Assembly: GCF_910577345.1 (NCBI RefSeq)
Contig: NZ_CAJTMT010000016.1
Coordinates: 1-64,000 of the forward strand
Length of the DNA: 64,000 nt
Reading direction: 5' to 3'
DNA from: an uncultured Duncaniella sp.
GTDB taxonomy: Bacteria; Bacteroidota; Bacteroidia; Bacteroidales; Muribaculaceae
Made by a program: the position numbers and the translations under genes. The notes under the pieces were generated by a model. It made no database searches. It saw only the letters and a program-made list of their open reading frames with translations, and was not told the DNA's origin. Of the stretch, positions 41,997-49,868 are shown piece by piece. Within the stretch, counting starts at the first letter, position 1; each line of letters begins with the position of its first letter.

Positions 41997-42101
41997 TTTG
42001 TAGGGACGCGCTGTAGCGCGTATGCCGGATGAAAGATACAATATGCTGCATTGTATATCCTTTTGTCATCCGGCATACGCGCTACAGCGCGTCCCTACAA
42101 A
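41997..42101. repeat. TGTAGGGACGC-type palindrome, copy 2
   Basis: Two perfect 36-bp arms (41997-42032 and 42066-42101) start TTTGTAGGGACGCGCTGTAG and end CCCTACAAA, with a 33-nt centre that is itself partly paired (GATACAAT / ATTGTATATC). The arm tips match the element at 11680-11915. It begins 16 nt after the glsA stop. Confidence 0.85.
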
Positions 42102-42162
42102 CGGTTTGCAAAAAAATCCTGCCTGTTTTGCAAATTCGCACCTTTTCCGGGATTTCCGGTTT

Positions 42163-42170
42163 TAACTTTG
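42163..42170 (+). promoter_or_regulatory. -7 box upstream of a small basic ORF
   Basis: TAACTTTG fits the -7 consensus and lies 24 nt before the ATG at 42195. No -33 TTTG is found at 19-21 bp. Confidence 0.4.
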
Positions 42171-42194
42171 CATCAAACTTAAAACCAAAAGACA

Positions 42195-42395
42195 ATGGAA
42201 AACACCACAAATTACAAAAACAGCCGTTTCGGCACACGCAAAATAGGATGGGAATACGCGATAAGAGGGTTGAAACGCCGGTTAGCGGTACGAAAAACTT
42301 GTTTCAGACCACTCTATGAGAAACTCATGGAATGGTTATCAGTGATTGTTTGCGTCCGGGTGGCGGCGTTGAGAGTGCTATATGATTTCCCGTAG
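42195..42395 (+). CDS. Small basic protein, hypothetical
   Basis: A 66-codon frame starts with ATG 24 nt behind a -7 box. The product is Arg/Lys-rich in its first half (RFGTRKIGWEYAIRGLKRRLAVRK) with a short hydrophobic stretch near the end (WLSVIVCVRVAALRVL). I recognise no family. It lies between the palindrome after glsA and the orphan MNT gene. Membrane-active toxin-like small proteins can look like this, but there is no direct evidence. Confidence 0.4.
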   Translation: MENTTNYKNSRFGTRKIGWEYAIRGLKRRLAVRKTCFRPLYEKLMEWLSVIVCVRVAALRVLYDFP

Positions 42396-42447
42396 GAATC
42401 TTATGGAATCCTGTAGGTTTGCAATATCATTGTCCGCTATCAGCGCT

Positions 42448-42744
42448 CTATCGTAAGGCATAGATTGCATCGCGGGTTATTTCCGATTTCAGGAATGGGT
42501 TGAGACTCTTGCGGTCACGGACAATATCGACTGACTTTCCGAGTAGTGTTTCAAGATAGCGTTTCAGGCGTATTATGAGAAACATTTTTGCATCCATGTC
42601 CACGCAAACGTCAATGTCGCTGTCATCTCTCTGTTCGCCACGCGCAACCGAACCGAATATGCACAGAGATCGCACCCCGAAATCGTCGCGGAGCGTATGG
42701 GCGTTATGCCTCAGGATGTCGATATATTCATCACATGTTCTCAT
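42448..42744 (-). CDS. MNT-type nucleotidyltransferase (HEPN/MNT antitoxin family), orphan
   Basis: The 98-residue protein has the minimal nucleotidyltransferase core: CIFGSVARGEQRDDSDIDVCVDM (about 28-50), with the G-S-x10-D-x-D metal site intact, and ends in the usual KSLNPFLKSEITRDAIYAL. Such proteins are normally antitoxins that AMPylate a HEPN RNase encoded just downstream. Here no HEPN gene follows; an overlapping frame starting at 42459 (minus) stops after 27 codons. It has its own consensus promoter. Confidence 0.85.
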   Translation of the reverse strand: MRTCDEYIDILRHNAHTLRDDFGVRSLCIFGSVARGEQRDDSDIDVCVDMDAKMFLIIRLKRYLETLLGKSVDIVRDRKSLNPFLKSEITRDAIYALR

Positions 42745-42767
42745 ATTGCTTTTCTCGGTCGTTTTTA

Positions 42768-42797
42768 CAAAGTTACAACAAATTTCCTTAATTCAAA
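42768..42797 (-). promoter_or_regulatory. Promoter of the MNT gene
   Basis: On the minus strand TTTG (42797-42794) and TAACTTTG (42775-42768) are 18 bp apart; the leader is about 20 nt. Confidence 0.6.
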
Positions 42798-42851
42798 GTT
42801 GCGGTTGGTAAATTATCCGGAAACTTCTGATGGAAATGTTCTTTTCCGGAA

Positions 42852-44513
42852 CTATATGAAGCAGAGGATTATGAGTTGGGCGATGATTACGCGGCAGAAC
42901 ATCGAGAGGGGATAGACTGTGGCGTAGCTGACGGTTGCGTAGTCGCCCGGGACGATATCGTTGGCGTAGTTGAGGGCCATGGGGTTGGCCATGCTGCCAC
43001 AGAGCATACCGCATGTGAGGCCGAAATCGAGGCGGAACATCTTCATGGCGACAGCTCCCATTATCAGGACCGGAATGACGGTGATGAGGAAGCCGAGTCC
43101 GATCCAAAGCAGTCCTTCCGAGCGCATGATGGTGTCGAGGAACTGCGCTCCCGCATCGAGTCCGAGACAGGCGAGATAGAGCGACAGTCCGATTCCGCGG
43201 AGCATGAGATTGGCACTGCGGGTGGTGTAGGTGACGAGGCGGAACTGCGGGCCGAAACGACCGATGAGTATGCCGATGATGATGGGACCACCGGCAAGAC
43301 CGAGTTTGATTGGTGTGGATATGCCCGGGATGGCGATGGGGATTGAACCGACCACAAGGCCGAGCACAATACCGATGAAAATGGCACCGAGATTGGGGTC
43401 CTTCAGTTTGACTTCGGTGTTGCCGAGTATACGTTCGACCTTCTCGATGTCGGCAGCACTGCCCACGACATTTAGCACGTCGCCCAGTTGCAGGACGAGA
43501 CCCGGAGTGGCGAGGAGATGCAGACCACTGCGGCTGATGCGGCTGATGTTGATGTGATACTGGTTGCGGAGGCGGAGCGATCCGAGTTTCTTGCCGTTGA
43601 TTGATGAACGGCTGACGATGATGCGGCGCGAGATAAGCTGGTTGTCGATTGAATTCCAGTCGATGTCTTTCTTGTTCCAGTCGCGGGCCTCCTGCTTGCC
43701 GAAGAGCACTTTGAGTTTCGGACAGTCGGTCGGAGTGGTGATGACGAGCAGATGGTCATCTTTCTGCAATATCGTGTCGGAATCCGGGAGGCTCACATTC
43801 TCGTTTCTCCACAGACGGGAGATGACAAACGGCGTTTTCGTGACCTGTGAGATCTGGCGGACGGTCATGTCGTAGATGGCAGGATTGCAGACCTTGAATT
43901 CAGCGATGAAAGTGCCGTCAGGCTCTTCGGTTGCAGACGATAGCGGTGTCCCGGGCTTGATGAGGATTTTGCGTAAGGCTATTATTCCGAGGATTACGCC
44001 GACAACGCCGAGCGGATATGTCACCGCGCAGCTCAGGGCGGCACCGTTGGCCGACAGCCCCATCTGTTCGAGTGCCTGTTGGGCCGCACCGAGGGCAGGG
44101 GTGTTTGTCGTAGCGCCGCAGAGGATACCGGTAGCTTCCCCTATTGGTACGCCGAGACAGAGGCTGATGAGTATGGTCATGACTGTTCCGATGGCCAGCA
44201 CTCCCAATCCGAGCAGGTTGAGCTGCAGTCCACCCTTGCGGAAGGAGCTGAAGAAACCGGGGCCGACTTTCAGACCAAGCTCGTAGACAAAGAGGACGAG
44301 GCCGAGATTCTCGGTGTAGTGCAGTATCGTCGGGTCGATTGAAAGGCCTATGTGACCTGCGAGAATTCCGGCAAAGAACACGAAAGTCACTCCGAGCGAG
44401 ATTCCCCACACACGGATTTTACCCAATGCAAGCCCGACAGCGATGATGATTGAGATGACAATCACCGCCTGAAGGGCCGAATGGCTGAGAAATATGTCAT
44501 AAATCCATTCCAT
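42852..44513 (-). CDS. AspT/YidE-type putative transporter with two TrkA-C domains
   Basis: The 553-residue protein has two membrane halves (about 1-175 and 375-553; the conserved ILCGATTNTPALGAAQQALEQ and GLTCGMLCGSMANPMALNYA repeats) flanking two soluble TrkA-C (RCK-C) domains (about 205-285 and 295-370). This layout matches the aspartate-alanine antiporter family and YidE/YbjL proteins. Substrate is unknown; a dicarboxylate or amino acid is likely. A -7 box TAATTTTG (44525-44518) sits only 4 nt before the ATG, so the mRNA may be leaderless. Confidence 0.88.
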   Translation of the reverse strand: MEWIYDIFLSHSALQAVIVISIIIAVGLALGKIRVWGISLGVTFVFFAGILAGHIGLSIDPTILHYTENLGLVLFVYELGLKVGPGFFSSFRKGGLQLNLLGLGVLAIGTVMTILISLCLGVPIGEATGILCGATTNTPALGAAQQALEQMGLSANGAALSCAVTYPLGVVGVILGIIALRKILIKPGTPLSSATEEPDGTFIAEFKVCNPAIYDMTVRQISQVTKTPFVISRLWRNENVSLPDSDTILQKDDHLLVITTPTDCPKLKVLFGKQEARDWNKKDIDWNSIDNQLISRRIIVSRSSINGKKLGSLRLRNQYHINISRISRSGLHLLATPGLVLQLGDVLNVVGSAADIEKVERILGNTEVKLKDPNLGAIFIGIVLGLVVGSIPIAIPGISTPIKLGLAGGPIIIGILIGRFGPQFRLVTYTTRSANLMLRGIGLSLYLACLGLDAGAQFLDTIMRSEGLLWIGLGFLITVIPVLIMGAVAMKMFRLDFGLTCGMLCGSMANPMALNYANDIVPGDYATVSYATVYPLSMFCRVIIAQLIILCFI

Positions 44514-44537
44514 GATGCAAAATTAGTAAATAATGCT

Positions 44538-44545
44538 TAAATTTG
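44538..44545 (+). promoter_or_regulatory. -7 box of prfB
   Basis: TAAATTTG fits TAnnTTTG and lies 47 nt before the prfB ATG. It is divergent from the box of the AspT-like gene, 12 bp away. Confidence 0.5.
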
Positions 44546-44592
44546 CAGACAAATCAGATATTTATAAACCCGTTTCATCCGTAACCCATATT

Positions 44593-45709
44593 ATGATTAC
44601 TCAGGAACAATTAAAAGAGACTTTTGAGCGCAAGTTGGCGCTGAGGAGGTATCTTTGACATCGACAGCAAGAAAATCCAGGTAGAGGAGGAAGAACTCCG
44701 CACACATGTGCCCGATTTCTGGGAGCACCCCAAGGAAGCTCAGGCACAGATGAAAAAAATCAAGGACCTTCAGGCATGGATTGAAGGCTATGAGGAGATT
44801 GACAAGACCGTCAACGAACTCGAACTCGCATGGGACTTCCTCAAGGAAGGTCTCGTGGAAGAGAGTGATATTGACGCTCTCTATGCCGACGCAATTTCCA
44901 AGATTGAGAAACTTGAGCTCCGCAACATGCTCCGCCGCGAGGAGGACAAGCTCGGCGTGGTTCTGAAAATCAACTCCGGTGCCGGTGGCACGGAGAGTCA
45001 GGACTGGGCTTCGATGCTCATGCGAATGTATCTCCGCTGGTGTGAGAGCCACGGCTACAAGACCTCAATCGCCAACCTTCTTGAAGGTGATGAGGCCGGT
45101 ATCAAGTCATGTACCATCAATGTCGAGGGCGACTTTGCCTACGGCTATCTCAAGAGCGAGAACGGTGTCCACCGTCTCGTCCGCGTGTCGCCCTACAATG
45201 CACAGGGCAAGCGTATGACCTCATTTGCATCCGTATTCGTCACCCCGCTTGTCGACGATACCATCGAGGTCAAGGTCGATCCGGCGCTCCTGTCGTGGGA
45301 CACCTTCCGTTCGGGTGGTGCCGGCGGTCAGAACGTCAACAAGGTGGAATCAGGTGTGCGTCTGCGCTACCAGTTCACCGACCCCTACACCGGCGAGCAG
45401 GAGGAAATTCTCATTGAGAACACCGAGACCCGCGACCAGCCCAAGAACAAGGAGAACGCTATGCGTCAACTCCGTTCAATCCTCTATGACAAGGAACTGC
45501 AACATCGTCTGCAGGAACAGGCAAAGATTGAGGCCGGAAAGATGAAAATCGAATGGGGTTCGCAGATACGCAGCTACGTCTTCGACGACCGCCGCGTCAA
45601 GGACCACCGCACCAACTATCAGACCAGCGACGTCGGAGGTGTGATGGACGGCGACCTCGATGCCTTCATCAAAGCCTACCTCATGGAATTCGCCGCCACC
45701 GAGGAGTAA
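44593..45709 (+). CDS. prfB: Peptide chain release factor 2 (programmed +1 frameshift)
   Basis: RF2 releases peptides at UGA and UAA. The gene begins with 21 codons (44593-44655) ending in an in-frame TGA at 44656; the rest is read from 44657 in the +1 frame, ending at 45709. The total is about 372 residues. The peptide-release motif GGQ is in RSGGAGGQNVNK; the stop-recognition tripeptide, SPF in E. coli, reads SPY here. It carries the Bacteroidetes insert (YTGEQEEILIENTETRDQ) and the end WGSQIRSYVFDDRRVKDHRT. The frameshift is the usual autoregulation: low RF2 makes ribosomes pause at UGA and slip. Confidence 0.96.
44644..44659 (+). promoter_or_regulatory. prfB +1 frameshift site
   Basis: AGGAGG (44644-44649), TAT, slippery CTT (44653-44655), TGA and the following C give the classic RF2 element. 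The internal AGGAGG is a perfect Shine-Dalgarno match, although gene starts in this window have none. Confidence 0.95.
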
Positions 45710-45776
45710 CCACAGGCGCCCTTAGCCCTCACAGGGGTTGGAAAATCCCATCCGGAGTCGGAAAATCTATTCGATG

Positions 45777-45853
45777 TCAGACTTGTCGGACTCGTCGGAC
45801 AAGTCTGACAGGTCCGACCGGTCTGACAAGTCCGACAAGTCCGACCCGTCAGA
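45777..45853. repeat. Tandem 9-nt repeat (TCCGACAAG type) after prfB
   Basis: About eight nonamers (TCAGACTTG, TCGGACTCG, TCGGACAAG, TCTGACAGG, TCCGACCGG, TCTGACAAG, TCCGACAAG, TCCGACCCG) follow one another, the left ones being reverse complements of the right ones. It starts 68 nt after the prfB stop and can fold on itself. Confidence 0.75.
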
Positions 45854-45875
45854 AATCCCACCCAATCCCCCTCGG

Positions 45876-45987
45876 GAAAGCCACAGAAAGCCGGAAGGTC
45901 AGAAGAAACATAAGCCAATAATCAGCATTCCCAAACGCTGAAAAAACTCTTATGTCCCTTCTGACCTTCTGGCTTTCTGTGCCTTTC
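45876..45987. repeat. 3'-flank palindrome family, copy at 45.9 kb
   Basis: The 39-bp arms (left starts GAAAGCCACAGAAAGCCGGA, with core GAAGGTCAGAAG) pair with about four mismatches. The element lies between convergent prfB and the Na+/alanine symporter and ends 28 nt from the symporter stop. Confidence 0.8.
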
Positions 45988-46014
45988 TTGCTTAATCCAT
46001 ATTGCTCGCTAATT

Positions 46015-47451
46015 TTACTCCCAGCATTCGGTCTCATCCGCGATTTCGGGGATGGTCGATGAACGGTAGACCGGATCCTTGCCTTCACGGAGTTGTTTTC
46101 GGTAGTCTTGCATCAGCCTGACAGCATACTTGCCAAGCATAAGGATGGCCGCGAGGTTGCAGAGGGTCATCAGTGCCATTGTGATGTCCGCAAAGCCCCA
46201 CACAAGGTCAAGCGACATCACAGCCCCGGCATATACGATACCTCCGACGAGCAGACGGTAGATGTTGATGATAGTGTCGTTGTTGTGGATAAAGCGTATG
46301 TTGGTCTCGCCGTAATAATAGTTGGCGATTATACTCGTGAACGCGAAGAAGAATATGGCGATGCTGACGAAGGTGGAACCGTAGTTGTGACCTCCTCCGA
46401 ATCCAGCGTCGATGGCGCGCTGTGTGAGCACGATTCCGTCATGCCCTTCCATAAAGATACCGCTGCAAAGGATAATGAATGCAGTGGCTGTGCAGACGAG
46501 AAGAGTGTCGGTGTAAACACCGAGAGTCTGTATCAGTCCTTGCTTCACGGGATGGCTTACCGAGGCGGTCGCGGCGGCATTCGGTGTGGAGCCTTCGCCC
46601 GCTTCGTTGCTGAACAGTCCGCGCTTTATACCCATGATCATTGCCGCGCCGATTGTGCCCCCCATAGCTTCATCAAATCCGAACGCATTTTCGACTATCA
46701 TTGCCATCACTTCGGGGAAGCGATGGATGTTAAGAATGATAATCACGATGGCCATGACTATATAGGCAATGGCCATCACGGGCACTACAATCTCGCTGAA
46801 ACGCGATATGCGCTGCACACCGCCCCAGATTACGGTCAGAGTCAGTATGCAGAGTCCCCATGCCGTCCATTGTGTCGGCACTCCGAACGAGGTGTGGAGC
46901 GCATCGGCGACGGTGTTGGATTGCACTGAATTGAATGCGAAACCGAAGGTGAGGGTGATGAGGATGGCGAATGTCACTGCCCACCACCGTTTGTGAAGTC
47001 CTTTGAGTATATAGTAGGCCGGGCCACCCATGAATGATTTTTCACCCTTGACCTTGAAGAGCTGTGCGAGTGTGGATTCGACAAAGGCGCTTGCCGCACC
47101 GAAGATAGCGATGACCCACATCCAGAACACGGCTCCCGGACCTCCTATGGCTATTGCTGTGCCAACACCGGCGAGGTTGCCTGTTCCGACTCGTGAGGCT
47201 ATCGAGAGGGCGAATGCCTGGAATGAACTGATGGAACCGTGGTGAGGTGCATCGTTCCTGCGCTTGTCGTTGTTGCGCTTACCCGAACGCATGAGCAACC
47301 TGAGCATCTCGCCCACCATGCGGAACTGAACGCCACGGGTAACTATGGTGAAAAACAGTGCGGCCGCAAGCAACACAGTCACCATGACATAGTCTGTCAG
47401 CACTCCACTGACAGCGGAAACAATATCCTGAAGGGTTGTAGAAGTCGTCAT
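46015..47451 (-). CDS. Sodium:alanine/glycine symporter (AGCS family)
   Basis: From ATG 47451 the protein has 478 residues and about ten to eleven membrane helices. Signature AGCS segments are SRVGTGNLAGVGTAIAIGGPGAVFWMW, which includes the Na+-binding region, and GLFSNEAGEGSTPNAAATA. It imports alanine or glycine with Na+. The upstream in-frame start at 47520 would add 23 residues overlapping the palindrome element and is rejected. It is flanked on both sides by copies of the 3'-flank palindrome. Confidence 0.92.
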   Translation of the reverse strand: MTTSTTLQDIVSAVSGVLTDYVMVTVLLAAALFFTIVTRGVQFRMVGEMLRLLMRSGKRNNDKRRNDAPHHGSISSFQAFALSIASRVGTGNLAGVGTAIAIGGPGAVFWMWVIAIFGAASAFVESTLAQLFKVKGEKSFMGGPAYYILKGLHKRWWAVTFAILITLTFGFAFNSVQSNTVADALHTSFGVPTQWTAWGLCILTLTVIWGGVQRISRFSEIVVPVMAIAYIVMAIVIIILNIHRFPEVMAMIVENAFGFDEAMGGTIGAAMIMGIKRGLFSNEAGEGSTPNAAATASVSHPVKQGLIQTLGVYTDTLLVCTATAFIILCSGIFMEGHDGIVLTQRAIDAGFGGGHNYGSTFVSIAIFFFAFTSIIANYYYGETNIRFIHNNDTIINIYRLLVGGIVYAGAVMSLDLVWGFADITMALMTLCNLAAILMLGKYAVRLMQDYRKQLREGKDPVYRSSTIPEIADETECWE

Positions 47452-47494
47452 AATACTGCAAATATACTCAAAATGTGGGATTATGGAAACAGCA

Positions 47495-47603
47495 GGGGTA
47501 CATAAATTCAGAAATAACAAAAATAACAGACCATGCTTTAGCGGTTTGTTTTTCTAACCGAAGTATGGTCTGTTATTTTTGTTATTTCTGAATTTATGTA
47601 CCC
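47495..47603. repeat. 3'-flank palindrome family, copy at 47.5 kb
   Basis: Arms of 43 bp (left starts GGGTACATAAATTCAGAAAT) match at 42 positions. The core differs (TTCAGAAATAACA). It begins 40 nt downstream of the phosphoglucomutase stop on the minus strand and 44 nt upstream of the symporter start. Confidence 0.85.
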
Positions 47604-47642
47604 TTGAATATTATAACAGGGATATTCAGATGGTGTTGAGCT

Positions 47643-49394
47643 TTATGCGATGCCGAGATCTTTCTTGAGGGCTTCGATCTTCTCGTCGGCGAGTTTGCCA
47701 CACTTGTCGTAGTCCTCAACCTTCTCCATGGGAACTTTGACTTCCATGTAGAACTTGATCTTAGGCTCTGTTCCCGAAGGACGTACAGAAACCTTCGAAC
47801 CATCCTCTGTGAAGTACTGGAGCACGTTTGAAGTGCAGGGGAAGTCGAGTTTCTCCTTGGTGTTGGTGTCGACATTGATGAGGTCGAGCGAGCCGTAGTC
47901 CTTGATGGTCTTGACGGGGCTTCCTGCGAGTGACTTGGGAGGATTCTCGCGGAACTGCTTCATCATGGCCTGAATTTCTTCAGCGCCGGTCTTGCCGGGA
48001 CGTACCACAGACACACCTACTTCATGGCTGAAGCCATATTTCAGATAGATGTCGGCGAGCATACCCTGGAAGTCCATACCCTTGTCCTTTGCCCATGCGC
48101 AAGCCTCGGCCATGAGTGAGCAGGCAGAAACTGCGTCCTTGTCGCGGACGAAGGTTTCGGCGAGGAAGCCGTAGCTTTCTTCACCGCCACCGAGGTAACG
48201 GAGCACGTCTTCGTTGTCGCGCATCACGGCTGCAATCCACTTGAAGCCGGTGTAGCAGTCATAGAGACGGACACCCATTGCGTCGCAGATAGCCTTGATG
48301 GTCTCTGTGGTCACGATGGTCTTAACGGCAAACTCGTTGCCTTTGAGGAGGCCGAGTTCCTTGTTGCGGGTGATGATGTAGTTGAGAAGAATCATCACAA
48401 TCTGGTTGCCGTTGAGGAGCACATATTCACCGCTGTTGTCACGGATGACGCAACCGATACGGTCAGCATCGGGGTCGGAGGCCATGACGATGTCGGCGTT
48501 CACTTCCTTGGCCTTTGCGATAGCCATTGCCATTGCCGAAGGAACTTCGGGGTTGGGCGACTCGACAGTGGGGAATTCTCCGCTGGGGACATCCTGCTCG
48601 GGAACGTGGATGATGTTGGTGAAGCCGAAGTTGCGGAGCGAGTCAGGAATCAGCTCAACGCCTGTACCGTGAATCGGGGTGTAGACAATCTTGAGGTCCT
48701 TGTGGCGCTCGATGACATCGGGGCTGAGTGAAAGACCTTTGATTTTCTCGAGGTAAACCTTGTCGACATCTGCACCGATAATCTGGATTTTTGACTTGTC
48801 GCCTTCAAACTTGATGTCCTTCACGCTCTTGATGCGGTTGACATGGTCGATGATGTTGACATCGTGGGGGGCGATGATCTGTGCGCCGTCTTCCCAGTAA
48901 GCCTTGTAACCGTTGTAGATTTTGGGGTTGTGGGAGGCAGTGATGTTAACACCGCTCTGGCAACCGAAGTGACGGATGGCGAACGAAAGTTCGGGAGTGG
49001 GGCGGAAGCTGTCGAAAAGATATACCTTGATGCCGTTGGCCGAGAAGATGTCGGCAACGATTTCAGCAAATTTGCGTGAGTTGTTGCGCACGTCGTGGCC
49101 TACTGCTACGCTGATTTCGGGAAGATCCTTGAAGGCTTCCTTGAGGTAGTTTGCGAGACCCTGGGTGGCTGCACCCACTGTATAGATGTTCATGCGGTTT
49201 GAACCTGCACCCATGATGCCGCGGAGACCGCCTGTTCCGAATTCGAGGTCCTTGTAGAAACTTTCGATAAGTTCGGTCTTGTCGTCAGCGTCAAGCATAC
49301 GCTTCACTTCGGTGCGGGTTTCTTCATCGTAACCGTCACCCAGCCAAACCTGTGCCTTGGCGGTGACTTCTTTCAATAACTGTTCGTTTTCCAT
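47643..49394 (-). CDS. Phospho-sugar mutase (phosphoglucomutase/phosphomannomutase)
   Basis: The 583-residue protein interconverts hexose-1- and 6-phosphates. It shows the four alpha-D-phosphohexomutase domains: GTGGLRGIMGAGSNRMN (about 52-68), the catalytic phosphoserine loop NITASHNPKIYNGYKAYW (about 149-166), the metal-binding DPDADRIG (about 308-315), the sugar-binding GGEESYG (about 405-411), and the phosphate-binding RPSGTEPKIKFY near the end. It supplies glucose-1-phosphate for the glycogen genes at 61-64 kb. It is highly codon-biased and stands alone between palindrome elements. Confidence 0.94.
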   Translation of the reverse strand: MENEQLLKEVTAKAQVWLGDGYDEETRTEVKRMLDADDKTELIESFYKDLEFGTGGLRGIMGAGSNRMNIYTVGAATQGLANYLKEAFKDLPEISVAVGHDVRNNSRKFAEIVADIFSANGIKVYLFDSFRPTPELSFAIRHFGCQSGVNITASHNPKIYNGYKAYWEDGAQIIAPHDVNIIDHVNRIKSVKDIKFEGDKSKIQIIGADVDKVYLEKIKGLSLSPDVIERHKDLKIVYTPIHGTGVELIPDSLRNFGFTNIIHVPEQDVPSGEFPTVESPNPEVPSAMAMAIAKAKEVNADIVMASDPDADRIGCVIRDNSGEYVLLNGNQIVMILLNYIITRNKELGLLKGNEFAVKTIVTTETIKAICDAMGVRLYDCYTGFKWIAAVMRDNEDVLRYLGGGEESYGFLAETFVRDKDAVSACSLMAEACAWAKDKGMDFQGMLADIYLKYGFSHEVGVSVVRPGKTGAEEIQAMMKQFRENPPKSLAGSPVKTIKDYGSLDLINVDTNTKEKLDFPCTSNVLQYFTEDGSKVSVRPSGTEPKIKFYMEVKVPMEKVEDYDKCGKLADEKIEALKKDLGIA

Positions 49395-49635
49395 ATATTT
49401 TTAGGGGGTTAATTTTGTTTTTCTTTATCCGTCCGGATGCGGACGGGGATGGTATCAGTATCGTAGATCTTAACTTAATGAAAAGATATAGGTCCGTTCA
49501 ATAAATTAGAATTGTGATTAAGGCAAATTTACGGCCTTTTGTGGAAATAACAAAGAAATCGGGACAAAAATGTTAATTACCGGTCTAAAATAGGTTAATA
49601 AATTCGGAGATGGATACCGTAAGTTGTCGAGTCGG

Positions 49636-49832
49636 GGGAAGGGCACATAAAGACTTAGGGTCAGAAGTTACATAAGAAGACTTAAAGTCAGAAGTTACAT
49701 AAAGACTTAAGGTCAGAAGTTACATAAGATTTTTATAATCCATACGGCAACTACTCATCCATGCTGCGCATGAGATTCTGCCTTGGACTCTCTTATGTTT
49801 CTTCTGACCTTAAGTCTTTATGTGCCCTTCCC
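49636..49832. repeat. 3'-flank palindrome family, copy with triplicated left arm
   Basis: The outer arms start GGGAAGGGCACATAAAGACT and end with the complement AGTCTTTATGTGCCCTTCCC. On the left the unit AGACTTAAGGTCAGAAGT then TACATAAG is repeated three times in tandem (about 27-31 bp each); the right arm has one copy. It lies 36 nt downstream of the thioredoxin-like gene stop (minus). The remaining 49395-49635 stretch is AT-rich with no gene seen. Confidence 0.85.
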
Positions 49833-49868
49833 TGAAAGTTGAGAGGGGCTTATTAAAATAGGTGACGA

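Noticed and set aside
44593..44708. A frameshifted or broken prfB gene
   Set aside because: The stop and +1 shift occur at the canonical RF2 programmed frameshift site, so the gene is intact.
45738..45941. A frame with Ser-Asp-Lys repeats after prfB
   Set aside because: It is produced by the nine-base tandem repeat and runs into the palindrome element; no start signals.
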